The translations under genes were made by a program, and so were the position numbers. 64,000 bases of DNA, taken from Rotaria sp. Silwood1 (lineage: Eukaryota > Rotifera > Eurotatoria > Philodinida > Philodinidae). Shown here piece by piece: positions 1-13,741 of the stretch. Under the pieces are notes generated by a model. That model did not search any database. It had not been told where the DNA came from and saw only the letters and a program-made list of their open reading frames with translations. Within the stretch, counting starts at the first letter, position 1. The number at the start of each line of letters is the position of its first letter. The stretch lies in the NCBI GenBank assembly GCA_905250075.1, contig CAJNOP010000044.1, positions 294,114 to 358,113 of the forward strand, in the 5' to 3' direction.

Positions 1-1900
1 CGATTAAACATTTTCATACCATCGTTCAAGAAATTTTATTTTTAGTATTGTATTGATTTATTCGAAATTTACTCTCAATCGATCACAATATTTGATCTAT
101 TGGTATATGAAAACATAAGATTATAATAGCAAATAATGAGAATTTTAGGTACATTGGCAATTATCGCCTTAGGGTCAAGGCTTAATATTCGTAGTAGACA
201 GAAATAGCAAGGAAAAAAATAGAATGCTTGATGAATGCCTATTGAAAAGCGGAAAGAATAATACATCGTGTCGTTGTGAATTCCTTTAATAAGAAGAAGA
301 AAAAAAAAGAGAAAAAGAAGAAATGAAAGAAAGAAATGTTTGACAGTAGATAATAGTCAATGTACTACTCGACAAAAGCAATGATGAAGCAAACAAAAAT
401 AGACATTATATGCAATCAACACCTATATGGATCGTCCATCATATCTATATATAGTAAAACACATGACGAAACAGGCAGCTATAACATCAACAAAAATAAC
501 GTCCACGCAATCAATAAATAAGCAAGAAAAAAGACAGGTGAGATTCATTTATGTGACAAATGTCGCAGTAATTTTTAAAAAAAGAACTAAAATTGATACT
601 TGAAAAAAATCTCTTTTCCTTTTTTCTTTTGAACGAATGCCTAACAGTTGGTGATTATTTTTTTTTCTTCTTCCATTCTTCCTATTCGTGCAGAATTTTA
701 TGTCCTCTTGTGACTATTATTATTTTTACTAAGGCATTCATTTATTCATTCTGTTCGTCTTTTCTCATTTTCTTTTTTTTTTCTCTATTCATTCATAATA
801 AAAATAACCGACAAGAGAGAAAAGGTATATATATTTTTATATATATATTTATATACGTGTTGTTTTTGTATTGCATTTACAAGAAAAAGATATGACATGC
901 AGAGTGTGTCTACTTTTTTTTAGAATAGAATAAATTTCGTTATGCCATTTTAAGCATGCATTATATACATATGCGTGAGCAATATCGTCAAACAAAATTT
1001 TATATGAAATAGCTGCTTAAAGAGTGTTGTTGACGAATTCGATTCTGCGCACCTGTGAGAGAGAAAGAGAGCTGTCACTGCAACGTAAGAGAAGGGGGAG
1101 GGACTGGGTGATGTACTACCATGCATATTTTTGCATTTTTTTTTGTGAGTTGACCAATAGCAGTAGAAGTAGAAATGGAAGAATGCGATCAATTGAAGTA
1201 GATTAATGCGCATGAGACAAGTGAAACATAGTTACTATTAGATGGCCGAAACAGTCTTTTCTTTTGCTTGAAAGCTTTTTTTTACGTACATTTTCAATAC
1301 TGACAATAAACAAACCAAACTGTTTTTGATTAAACTAGCGAGTGCAATAAATAGTGTATGCCTATCAATGTTAACAATTGACAGAAAAATAAGAAAATAG
1401 GTCATCAAACTATTGCAGTGCATTATATGACAGATAAATGACATATTCGTTTTAATAAACGCTAATAAATCAAAATGATTAGATAAATAGACGTTATTAA
1501 TTTCTTCTATATTATCATTTATTTAAATCCAAACAACCTTTATTAACCCTATTTGTCAGTAGTATATTTTCTGTCATGCTTCAGCTTTTTTTTTTATCTT
1601 TTATTTTTTCTCGCTATGAAGTTTTTTTCTTTTTATTCATCTCATATAAAAATAGAAAAATGAGATACACAAAGACACATAGAACGAAGAGGAAAAGAAA
1701 AAAAAATACTTCAACTAAAGTCAACTGACAGACATAGATAAAGCAAACTTAGAGTAGCATCTGTAAAGGAATGTTTCATTTTTTTTTTCCTTTTTTTCTT
1801 TTTAATTACTGTTCTCATCTTAACCACAATCCTTGTTTTTTTTGTCATTGTTGATTTTTATTTTTCTAGAAAAATATTTTACAAAACAGAAGAATCTTTC
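1..1900. other. AT-rich stretch upstream of the HDAC gene
   Basis: No open frame here resembles a known protein. The sequence is rich in A and T homopolymers and short purine or pyrimidine runs. The last 40 bases before 1901 end in a possible splice acceptor (AG at about 1888-1889), so an untranslated 5' exon of the downstream gene may lie in this interval. I could not place a donor for it. Confidence 0.5.
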
Positions 1901-4900
1901 ATGGTTGACCTTTGTCGACCCTCAACTTTAGTCACCAATAATTCACTTGGCTCTCCTAATAGTACTAATGATACAAATAATGGAAGTTCAAATTTCTTCC
2001 CATCGTTATTCGTACGCACTAACTTTAATAGACTAAAAAAAAACAAACATTAACATTTTTTTAATATTTATTTCAGCTTCCTTATTCACAATTGATTGAC
2101 CCTGATAGACAAGAATCGGTTACAGCAGCCATAGCCGCTGCAACAGCTGCTGCTGTAATGGCATCATCAGCGATGGAACGAACACGTCTCGAAGAAGAAA
2201 AATTACGTGTTCAAGCTAAAGATAAAAAAGATCAAAGTAATATTTATTAATTTTTTTCATATTTCTTAAAATATCGAGATAACATATTTGTATTTTTTTT
2301 ATCTTTTCAGGTGCAAATGCATCGGCTGAGGTTAAAACTCATTTAAAAAGTTTTATATGTCGAAAATTACAAAAAGAAGGCAAACTAGGGTAAATTAAAA
2401 ATTTTTCAAAAAAACAAAAAATAACTCCAAAACTATTTTTAAATAATCTTATAGAAACCAAGAATCAATCGACATGCTAAGACGATTTCAATCAGAACCT
2501 ACACTTGCCAATCCACGTCTCGAATCAGGCAATTTTAAAATAAAATCCGATTTACGTCAAAGTATTCTTCATCGCCATCGGCATGTTACACCAATGTCAG
2601 ATAAACGCCATCCAATACGTTCGACTACTCTAGCTGAAAAACAGAAACACGCTAGTATGTATCAAATAAATATCTTGAAAGTATTGAAATTACAAAAGCA
2701 CAAAGAAGAAAAAAAGAAGCTTTGATTTACATTAATATTCTATAAAGTTTATTTTTAGTAAAAGAAAAAAAAAGAAGAAGAAGCACGCCTTTTCTTAACG
2801 GAATTCCACTAAAATAAACATAGATCCTTTGGACTTAGTACAAAGTACTATTTTTAATAATCTTATTTCTATTCAATTATCGGACTAAAACTATTAATAC
2901 AATGTAGCATGCCATGTATATTTTTACATGAAAAAAAAAATACAAAGAATTTATTTCTATTTTTAGCTCCACCTATTCCAATAATACCATTTGATTCTCA
3001 AACTGGTCAAATACCTCCACCGGAACAATTATGGCTTGATTTAAATGATTTACAGCAGAAGCTTTATAGTTGCTATTCAACAGGTAAATTATATATTTCA
3101 TTGAAATCAAAAGATATGAAAAATTTTTTATTGAATATAATTTTAGGTTCTATTAGTGGAATTAATAATGGTCAACGAAATCATTTAAATCTTATGTATG
3201 GTAATCAACATCGTACAAATATTCTTGGTCCAAAACATTTTATAGTTGAAGAAGAAAACGAAGCATTATTAGCTAAAGAATTACAAGAAGCAAAAATTCA
3301 AAGTCCTTTTAATAGCCATAGTTCCATGCATAGTAGTCAACCACAAATATTTAATTTTGAATCCAATGATTTTACTAATAAAAATTCAAATGTAATTAGA
3401 AAAACAAATAATTTTTTATTTAAATAAGAAAATTATTTTTTGATCTTTTCTTTTTACTATATAGGTATTAACGGATCGGCTAGCATTGCATTCCAAATCA
3501 TTATCATCTTTATCAGCGATAAAATCACCAACAGATAATAAATTACAAAAAAATCTTTCCGGTTCCACACGAATGCGTTTTACTTCAGGTAAGATTAGTC
3601 TAATTTTCTTTTTTTTTTCTGATTTTATTTATTTATTTATTTATTTTTTTGTTTATTAAAACAAAAGGAATTGTTTATGATGAAGATACATTAAAGCATG
3701 AATGTTATTGTAAACGTACAGATCTTCATCTTGAAAATCCTCGTCGTTTACTTGTTATTTATGAACAATTAAAAAAATGTAATTTATTAGATGATTGTGA
3801 AATAATTCATAATTATTGTGCAACAATTGATATATTAACTGATTGTCATGAGTAAGTAGAAGAAAAAAAAAATAACAAACAAAATTTTTTAATAGGAAGA
3901 TTTCTTATGATTTTTTTAATTTCTATAGTCCTACTCATGTTTATTTATTTGGTTGTGATCAACGACAACGTACACAACAATCAGCAATGCTATTAACTCA
4001 ACGAATTAATTCAATTGTACAATTACCATGTGGTGGTTTTGGTATTCATGATGATACCGATACAATATGGAATGAACTATATACAGCACGTGCCTGTCGT
4101 TTATCTGTTGGTAATACTATTGAACTAGCAAAAAATGTTCTTGATGGAAGATTAAAAAATGGTTTTGCTATTGTAAGACCACCCGGTCATCACGCAAGAG
4201 ACAAACCATTAGGTTTTTGTTATTTTAATACTGTTGCTATAACAGCTAAATATTTAAAAAAACATCGAAATGTTGATCGTATTGCTATTGTTGATTGGGA
4301 TATACATCATGGTAATGGTACACAAGATTTAACATATAATGATCCAAATATTCTTTATATATCATTACATCGTTATGATAATGGAACATATTTTCCTGGT
4401 AGTGGACGAATTGAAGATGTTTGTTGAATAAATAAAAATTAAAAAAATCTTAATATTCGTTTTTCTTTTTAGTGTGGAAGTGATAATGGTCTTGGTAAAA
4501 ATGTGAATATTGCCTTTTCTGGTGAACCACAATCAATAATGACTGATGTAGAATATTTAGCAGCATTTAGGTAATAAAACATTATTTCAATCATAATTGA
4601 TAATATATAGGACTTATTATTGTAGAAGTATTGTTATGCCAATATTAGAACAATTTCAACCACAAATCATTCTGGTTTCAAGTGGTTTTGATGCTTGTAT
4701 GGGACATCCACATCCACTTGGTGGTTATGAATTAACACCAACATGTAATAAAAAGATAAAAATAAGAATTTATTTGTTGAATATTTCTTATTCTATTTTA
4801 GGTTTTGCTTATATGACAAATCAATTGATGAAACTTGCTGATGGAAAAGTTGTTTTAGTTTTAGAAGGCGGTTATGAATTAAATGCATTAGCTGAATGTG

Positions 4901-5228
4901 GAAAATTATGTGTTGAAGCATTACTTGGTCGAGATGTTAGTTTTGTTTTTATTAATTTGTAAAATATTTCGATAATTTTCTATTGAATTTAGTTACCATC
5001 ATTTGATGAAGAAACTCTTCAAGCTAAACCAAATCTATATGCAGTACATAGTTTACAACATGTTATGGAAGTGCAACGTATGTATTTAAATATTATTTAA
5101 ATAAAAAAGAACCTAGATTATGTTTTTCATAATCTTGTTTTCCTTTTTTTTAAGGTGAATTTTGGCCGTCAATTGTACAATATAAACATCTTATTTCCAT
5201 GTCTCATGAACAAGCCATTAATTCGTGA
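1901..5228 (+). CDS. HDAC4: Class IIa histone deacetylase (HDAC4/5/7/9 type), 14 exons
   Basis: Zinc-dependent lysine deacetylase and transcriptional corepressor that normally binds MEF2 and shuttles between nucleus and cytoplasm. Exons by GT-AG inspection: 1901-2011, 2077-2236, 2311-2389, 2455-2654, 2967-3083, 3147-3391, 3465-3588, 3668-3851, 3929-4418, 4473-4570, 4626-4744, 4802-4935, 4993-5077, 5155-5228. They total 2220 bases, 739 residues, with no phase conflict. Residues 91-117 (ASAEVKTHLKSF) match the MEF2-binding helix. RRFQSEP with Ser130 is a 14-3-3 type site. The catalytic domain starts near 345 (GIVYDEDTLKHEC). It has PPGHHA, DWDIHHGNGTQ (Asp531, His533) and SSGFDA (Asp625). Tyr667 occupies the position that is His in vertebrate class IIa enzymes. 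The C-terminal tail resembles the HDAC4 export signal. An Ala-rich segment stands where vertebrates have a Gln-rich region. At 739 residues it is shorter than vertebrate HDAC4. Exon 1 is the least certain. Confidence 0.93.
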
Positions 5229-8200
5229 TTTGATATTCTTTCATCGTTACTGCATGCTACACATGATTTTATCACATTGATGTTGCTGCTAATGACGATG
5301 ATTATGTATAAAAATAATTTATTTTCTTTTTTTGTTTTCTATTAATGCGTTTTCGTCAATTATCTCATGATTTTTTTACCGGTAAACGTGTGACTTATAT
5401 ATTCTTTCCTTGTTTATTTTGTCGTTTGTTTTGTTTTTACCTATGTATATTTTAAGAAAATTCTCTTTAAGAACTGCTAAGCAGTTTCTTGATTATTTCA
5501 ATATATCTTTTAAAACAATTCATAACAAAAACAACTCCCGAACAGCGGCCAGATTTTCCTCATCTTCCTTTTAAATATCGCTTGTTTTTTTCTTTCTTCA
5601 TTTTGGTTTTATATTTTCAAGCTGATATATTTTTTTTGTCTCTTTTTATTTCTTCTTCTTCTTCTTCTAAGTTTCTCAGTGTCGCTCAATTTCATTTCAT
5701 AAATCATGTAATTGTGTATTTTGCATGCGCACATGCTTCCACAATTGCAGTTTAGTAATGAAATACAAACATAAAAGAAACTTTTCGATCATTATTACAA
5801 TGGTATTTTTTAAAATATTTTCATAGAACATCAAATATTTATTCTTTCTTTTTTTTTTAATTAACCTCTACCAGTAAGGACAACAAAAACTGTTGAACTA
5901 TGTACGCATAGTTTGATTAAATTTTCACGTGAATTTAATTTAGTAAAAAGTTATTTATTTAAAGTATATTTTAATTATCATTTTTATTTAAAAAAAAAAC
6001 TAATAAAAATTTAATTAAAAAATAACTAGAGGAAGTAGAACGGCAAAAATGTTGACATTTTTTTTTTCTTCTAAATTTAGATTTTAAATAACAAAATATT
6101 ATTTTCTTTAGTGATGTCATAAAAATAAAACATGGAAATGTTCAATTCTCCTTCTTAAACAACTAATCTTTTCTGTAATACTTTCTAATTATGTTACAAT
6201 TATCGACGCTATTTTTATACTACGATAGAGTAACATAATTTTTAAGATACATAATAACTGTATTCAAAGTATAAAATAGTTATGCATTGAGTATGAAAAC
6301 TTTATGAAAAAGTTGCTATTAATATCTGTAATGTTTCTTTGATTCGGAATCAATGATTCTATAAAGGAACAGAAAGCATTAGGTCTACGTGTTAATATAC
6401 TACTTATGCATTAGACAGAGATTTCACTCAGATTTCCCCCTAATTTCAACTAAAATGAATCGAAAAAAATAAATTATAAAATTCTATAAAAGATAACTGG
6501 ACATATGCAACTTATATTTCAATTTGTTTGTCATATTTTAAACGATTATTATTTAAAGTCTTTCTCCCATAATAGAAAATTCTGCGTAATAGAAAATTCC
6601 TTTAACAATAGAAGTCCTTCCTGAAGGAATGACACCTCGAGCATAATCGTAGAGCGTTCATAAATTGTTTAATTAAATAAGAAACTGTAACTTTGATTAA
6701 TATATTCATTGGCAACATGTATCTACTTTTCAAAAATTGCAGCTAAAAATCAACAAAGACTGAATCTTACATAATTTCAGCAGCTTTTTAATCTTGAAAA
6801 GCTTTCGAACTAGAATCATATTTGAATGAGTCGTGTTAATTATTAGTAGTTGATAACGAAGAATCTAATAGAAGACTCTTCTGAAACTGTTATATGCTGG
6901 GTACAATAAAAGAACGATATCTTATATTACATGCAATAATAAATATTTTTTAGTTTTCATTGTTTTTGACCTACTTTGTGTTGATAAAGAATAAGCGTTA
7001 ACATTTTATCGAATATAATTTACATGATTATTGCGTAGATGCTTTTTTTTACACGAAAGGATGTAAGAGGTTTAGTCACGTACTGTTTTTTTTAGACAAA
7101 GAAAGACGAGAGGAAATATGAATAATATCATTTCTGCTTGTAATGTTTTATTTTTTGATCACTTTTTTTTGCTCTAGATATGTGTATATATTAATCTAAA
7201 TTGCATAGATTCAGTTTCGAACTGCATTATATCCATCTCGATTGACTGTTCTATATGCTTTTTATTATGTTATTTTTCCATCGTAAATGCTATTTATCGA
7301 TTATATGTAATGAAAAATAGCATTAGGAAAAAGTTGCCGATAAAAGAAACGTCAACTCTTTGGTCTTTAGTTAATAGTTATTAAGTATTGCGTTTATTTA
7401 AAATGTATAAATTTATTCCTAGTTTTTAAAATAAACAAACTAACAGAACATTTTATAGCTTAACAATCGGTACCAAGACTATGCTATATATAACTTTGGT
7501 GCAGACTGATGAAATTTAATTCTATATGTGTAAATTATTCCAGACAAACAATAATTATGAATATAATCAACAAATGAATCTGTTATTTAACTATAAGCCT
7601 TCAATGACCTGTTTAATTTCACTACTTTGAGCACTTTCAGAATGTTTTTTTTTCAGCCAATAATTATTGAAATTAGAAAGCTACTCTAAGTATCTTCTGT
7701 ATAACTTAATTTATTTCCGTCTATCGTGAGATGTCAAACGACAAGAAAATCTAGCATAAGAGATTTCAATAAGGTTTCATTTTCTATATATATATATGAA
7801 TGTAATTATGATATATTTTTGTCGAAGAAGTGATGTACCGAATATGAATAGTTATCATTATTCAAACTCTATTTTATATCAATTCTATTGAAAGTGATTG
7901 CATCAAAACGTCAATGAGACTGACTTCAGAGAATAATTTTGTTGCTTTAATCATATCATCTGAATGAATTTAAATTCATCTGAAGTGTAGTGTTTCATCG
8001 AAGTGTTAAATTTCAGTAGCAGGATTAGAGAGCCAAATGAGATTTGCTGAAATAGAAGTCAAAGATAATTAGAATACTATGAATAGGAGTACGTAAAGGA
8101 CATTTTTGGACTATGCTCAGTTTGTCTTGATTTCATGACTTATTTGTTGCTAGATTTCCTGAGAAATCATATAATAACAAACTGAAGCTCTTTCTGAGAG

Positions 8201-10858
8201 ATTCCGACCTATTTTAGCTCAAAATATAAGTATTCATTTTTGTACTATAAACAGATGAGTCATAAATAGAAAGTGGATGTAAGTAAATGTCCTCATGCGA
8301 AGACACTTCTTGCACCGAAAACTATGTCAATCTATTACTCAATGTACAGTTTATCTCTGATAAACATTTCAACGTGAAAGATGGAGCTATTGATAAGACA
8401 TGATGTAAATATTATTGTTTCGAATAAGCGTCAGGATCATATTCATAGTTATATGATCACTTTTCTTCATTTCTATGTATTGTTTTCTCTAGGTTGCGAG
8501 AAAGAAAATAATCAGTATTGACTTTTGATTAGTTTAGAAGTAGTTTTATTAAATAAGTTGAGTTGAAATTTTTTTTGGACATCCTTCTTGCATATCTGAC
8601 TGGTATTCTACACATTTCCATGAGAAAAAGTAAGGCTTTAGTTAAAATTATTAATATGCTTGCAATTAATATTAAAAAGTGAGTTGATTTATACGTGTTT
8701 CAAAGTTTTTGTCGGCGTCTACTTTTGTTGAAAAACTCAGCTGAACTTTCCTACTATGATACACTCAAAATTTGAATTGATTTTGAATGTCATTTTTATG
8801 GTTTATTCATGTTTTATCGTCAGTGACTAAAGTTTTGCATACACTAAACATATTTTCCACTACGGAAATAATTCACCTAGGCTTCTGAATTTTACCGTAA
8901 AAGTTTGGATCCGATGTCAGATTTCTTCGGAAGCTAACGTTTAAAATTGAAAAATGATTGTATCCTACGTAATTGTGGTTGGACTTCCTAGTATTGTGCA
9001 TATCGAAGCGAATCCGTTGGATTCTGTCCGATCGTACCAATACCGCGAAAATTTCATCGAAATGAACTGGAAACCCAGTGGTCAGAATTCCGATAGTCGA
9101 CTTTGACTGGGCACCAGGATATCGACGTGGTGTGCGTGGATCTAGGTGTAACTGAAAGGAGAACCCGCACTCACATCCATATACTCCTATACTGTTTTCT
9201 GTTTCTATAAACCGTTTTTGAGTATCTGAATGGAATAAACCAACAGGCGAAGGATTTATTTCGTTCCAATGCCCAACAAATATTTATGAAAACAGAACAC
9301 AGTACAAAGGTTTATGAAAAACACTTTTTTTTTTCGTGTTGAGCAGTGCAAAGTACGAGTGAATTTCAATTGAAGTATGATATTTGACTTATACCTTATC
9401 GTATTTCACTCTTATTTTCGGAATACTGAAGTCTCGCTTTTTCCTTCTGTATTTACCTTTTGGAATATTACATATGCGTCATAGATTTTATCAAAAAGCT
9501 TTTCATGATAAAAGCTTAGTTCGTACCAATAGGTTTAATTAGTAATAACGTGCATTATGTCTAAATTAAAGCTTAAAACTTAACGAACTGGGTAGAAATA
9601 AAATTGAAAAAAAAAACTTGAAATTTTTGTACCCAATCGTTTACTTAAATTAGATTCAGCTTTTAGCAAAAAAAGGATAATATTTGTTAAACTAATTATG
9701 CAGGTAAATTCATACAGAATTTTACAACTAGTTTATAAATTTAGTTCGACATAATAAAGAAACTAGATATCGATGAAAAGCGAGAAGTGCCCTTTTTCAT
9801 GATCGACTGTGCTTCAATAACAATGGTCTATGTAAGACTAAATGATTTCAAAACTTCAACGAGCTGAAAATGATGAAAATCACTATTATAGTTAAAACCG
9901 CTTATGAAAAAATTTTAAAAAAAGTAAATAGTTAAAGCAAATACAATATAAATATTATATTTTTCTTTCTTGATTGAAAAATATTCTACAATTGTTTTCA
10001 AAATAAAAATATTGAAAATAGATTAAATATAATATAGAACACATCATAAACCTATCGGTATAATTCTATGATAACAAATCATCAAATAACAGCAAACTAT
10101 CAGGATTTTCAGTCGGAAGCAGGAAAATCAGGACATTTCTATAAAATGAGGAAAAAATTAGGAAATTAGTATTGCTGCAAAGCCGGTACTTGACAACAGT
10201 TAGTATTTTTTTTAGTGACGTCAGTAATGATAAATTAAATCCTTATTCATTTATATTATTCATATTAAAATAAAAGTGTAAATCAATCTGTTTCACAAAT
10301 CAAAATAGAAATCAATTCGTCTGACCGAACTGCAATCAAGAAAGTCCTATTTTTATCTTACAGTTATTTATAATTCATCTTATATTTAAAGTAAACTTTC
10401 AAAGAGAAGAAAGAGCATCATATGGTAGACTCATTAACTTATAACCTTCATATTTATAGATATATGCTTTAAATCTGTGTGGTTCATATATGACTGATTT
10501 CGATTAGTATTGAAAAAAATTGATGCTCAGATGTAAGCAATATTTATTACTGAAATACATGTTTACGCTTTGGTTTTTTTTTTTACAAAATTAATACAAG
10601 TTTACATTATTGAACAAAAGAAAAAACAAAACAAAATCAAAGTCTTCGACTAGGTAGTGGAATTAGATGTGATGTGTAGGTTCATGTCTTTCGAGATTTT
10701 ATTTGAAACCGGATATCAAGATTTCATTGACCATTTTGAAGTAATAAATTTCAAACTGAGGAATGTTTTTGTGTAATTAATAATTTTGTTAATGATGCAT
10801 TTGATTGTATATCTAATAAATAAATAAATATTAATGAATCGAATAAAAGTAAAGAAAT
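5229..10858. other. Long AT-rich intergenic region
   Basis: No convincing gene was found on either strand in 5.6 kb. The first few hundred bases after the HDAC stop probably contain its 3' UTR. A short degenerate GT-rich/AC-rich palindrome lies at about 9125-9193 and is listed separately. The rest is unremarkable AT-rich sequence with homopolymer runs. Confidence 0.6.
9125..9193. repeat. Degenerate TGTGGG-type palindromic tract
   Basis: A G/T-rich left arm is followed by a purine-rich spacer (GAAAGGAGAA) and a right arm of ACCCGCACTCACATCC. This is the same layout as the larger palindromic tracts of the second half of the window. It is strongly diverged and is the only member before 26 kb. 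Confidence 0.45.
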
Positions 10859-11519
10859 TCAAAATATACTTTGTTCTGGTTGTTTTTTATTCTGATAATG
10901 TTTTATGCATTTTCTAAGCATCATTATAATACCAGAAAGAATAATTAAAAAAACAACAACTACACCAATATACAAATAAATATTATCCATTAATTTTTTT
11001 TCATCTGTTTCTAAAACAATGAATATATTATTTTTATTTTCTTAACTATTTATGAACAAAACATTTTAGTACATTAGAATTTTTTTATCAATGTCTTATT
11101 TTGTTTTTTTTATTTAAATTTATCGACGAAATATAACAATTTCTATTATAATAAAATAATTAAAATAACAGCAAAATAGTTGTCAACGTTACGATGGTTT
11201 ATTTTTATCTATTCTGCTCGCTCTCACTCATTCATAGGAAGAAAAAAGTAATGCCAACAGACATTTTTCAATGTCATTCCGGAACTTTTAATTATCAGCT
11301 ATTCTCTATTTTAACGGAGAAATTTTTAAAACTCACATTAAACTATGTGTGGTGTGTCATTTGAATAAAAAAATTATCAGGCAAGAATGAATACAATTTT
11401 TACTTACTGCTATAACGGTATTCGTGGAACATTGACTGATGTAAACGATTGTTTAAATGACGACTATTATTTTCATTACTGTGATTGTTCTTAATCATAA
11501 CATCCGTGATTGAATACAT
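10859..11519 (-). CDS. Single-pass membrane microprotein, two exons
   Basis: Exon 1 is 11519-11408 and ends at a strong donor (GTAAGTA). Exon 2 is 11010-10859 with acceptor TTTTAG. Both junctions are phase 1, and the 264 bases give 87 residues. The N-terminal part is polar, with two N-glycosylation sequons (NHS, NNS). One hydrophobic helix (IYLYIGVVVVFLIILSGIIM) is followed by a basic stretch (LRKCIKHYQNKK) and a short tail, as expected for a type III or type I single-span protein. The frame is open further upstream to an ATG at 11654, so the true start may be earlier. The overall shape resembles KCNE-type channel subunits, but I see no diagnostic motif and make no family assignment. The reading rests on matching splice phases and the clean transmembrane plus stop-transfer pattern. 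Confidence 0.6.
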
Positions 11520-13741
11520 CTGTCGTAGTTTTTTTTTTTTATAGAGTTTTGTTGTAGTGTAGACAATAGCTTTTGAAAAATAAATACAATACTGATCAAT
11601 GATCGTCATTAAAAAAAGGCATTGACATGTGAAGGTTGGAAAAAACTTGTACAATAGAAAAAAAATTTTACATCTTGTTTTTTTTTTTTTGATAATATTA
11701 CATCATTTTATGACTATGAAAGGAAGGAAAAATCCAAAATAAGAAAAAATATAGTTTCTTAATTTTATTATTAAGGATGTGTTAGTTGTAAAGGATTGAA
11801 ACAGATTGCAGTTGCAAAAGACGAAGAAAAAGTAGAAAACGATGTCATTAAATTTTATTGATTAGAACATAAATTTTGATTTATTAGTCAAATCAATGGT
11901 AATGAAAATAATACGAAAACAAAATTGAAAGAACACAAAAAAAATATTTTGAAATAATTCAATGTTCGTCACATAAATACATATCTTAAGGGTTAACAAG
12001 TATCAATTGAGTTATAAAATTTTATAGAGAAATATCTGATTGTCATACACTTTAAAATAGGAAAAAGCCATGAATGGAAGAAAAGTAATCATAGAATATG
12101 TCAACGAAAGAAAGAAACAATGGAAAAAACACATGTATGCATTTCATTTGATTTTTTTCCTGATGAAAAGAAACATATGGCTAAACCATAATTTTATAAT
12201 TTATTATTAGTATAAAAAAAGAAATCTTTGATTTCTTTTACATTTTATCAAGTATATGTCCTTCAAATAACTATTTTGTCCTAAAAGTAAAAACAACTTT
12301 TACAATCGAAACAATATTTTTATATTGAATAGTTACTTATAGAATTCAATTGAATCTAGGTACGAATGTTCATATGTTAGTGAAAGAATTATTTTAATTG
12401 CTTTATATTTTATGATACTACCAACTTCAAAGAAATATAATTATTTATCGTCATAGTATACAATAAAGATTGAATAGGCAAAAGAGTTTATTAATATAAA
12501 GACAAGTCATTGTCAATTTTCGTTTAGTTGTCATGCTTATAAAATGTTCCTTAATTTAGTTAAAATATGATGAAAAATATGACAAAGTTTTATATCATAT
12601 AAAACGTGTCAAAGAGCTAATATTGAACATTGGAAAAAAGAAGAAAAAAGTTATTAGCGTCATTTCAAAATTATTCTATCAGAACAACAATTAGGAATGT
12701 AATATTGAGTTCATCATATATCGAGTGAAGGTTTCATCGAAAAGAAAAAAAGCTTTTTTTTTTCTACTGTAACCGTATGTCACTGCCGTGATGCGGTATC
12801 TAAGAAAAATAGCATTAAAAGCTGAAAGAAATATTAAATATTTTTCTTCAAAATACTAATCCAATCATCTTCCTATTTTTGTTTTGCACGAACACAATAA
12901 CATCAATTTCTATCAAATTTAAAAAGCAAATATATTGGATTACGGATGTTCTTTTCAGAATTATTCAACTATTTATCATATTTCATAATTAAAACATATT
13001 TTGTTATGCCCTATAAAATGAGAACATTTCATCATCTTGCCTACCGTTCAGAATGTAATGTTAAGAAGATATGTAAGAAAATTTATTCAGTCTCTTTTTC
13101 TGTTTAACTTTTGATCTACTTTCAACTACAAGCATATTTTTACAAATTATGCTACGTTAAGTTTAAAATTGATGTCTTTTAAATGTAGAACAATCGCAAA
13201 GAATCGAGAGCAAAAATGACTAATCGATAAAATGACAAAAACCATATAAAGAAGATTTCAAAAAATACCTCTTATTCTCTTGCATCTTCTCTTATTTTTT
13301 TTCTTGTTTTCTCTACTTCTATATTAAAACCGTTCTTTTCTTTTAGTTTTCATTATGTTTCAACATCACGGAAACATATCCGACTAGCTGTTCTAAAGAA
13401 AAAGCCATCTTCAAATGATGAATAAGAAAAGAGAAAAAAAAAGTTGTTAACAGAAAAAATTATCATTTCGAAGAGATTTTCTTCTATAGAAAAATATCTT
13501 ATTTTCTAGTCTTGTAGGCGTATCACAGAGAGACGAGAAGCGAAAGACAGTATACATCATTATTATAAGAATACCTTCAAAAGACAAGAAAAAAAAGATA
13601 CACCGAAAGAAGACAATAATGCTGTAACGTATAACAAAAAAAAAGCAACGAACGCAGTCACTTTCAATATTTTATTTCTAATTTACTAACACGTTTTATC
13701 ATATATTATTTCCTCCGAACGAATATTAACATTAATTCCTC
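11520..13741. other. AT-rich intergenic region
   Basis: No gene was recognised. The part next to 11520-11654 may hold the 5' end of the minus-strand microprotein gene, and the part just before 13742 its plus-strand neighbour's promoter. The two genes are divergent across this interval. Confidence 0.5.

Noticed and set aside
593-895. 100-codon Phe-rich open frame
   Set aside because: It arises from T-rich DNA, lies in no splice context and resembles no family.
2909-3427. 172-codon frame as a single exon
   Set aside because: It contains an in-frame intron (3084-3146) and runs past the exon 6 donor at 3392. Only parts are coding in the HDAC model.
11400-11654. Minus-strand 84-codon frame as a complete gene
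   Set aside because: Its stop lies just after a strong GTAAGTA donor. It is better read as an exon joined to 11010-10859, with the Met at 11519 or possibly at 11654 as start.
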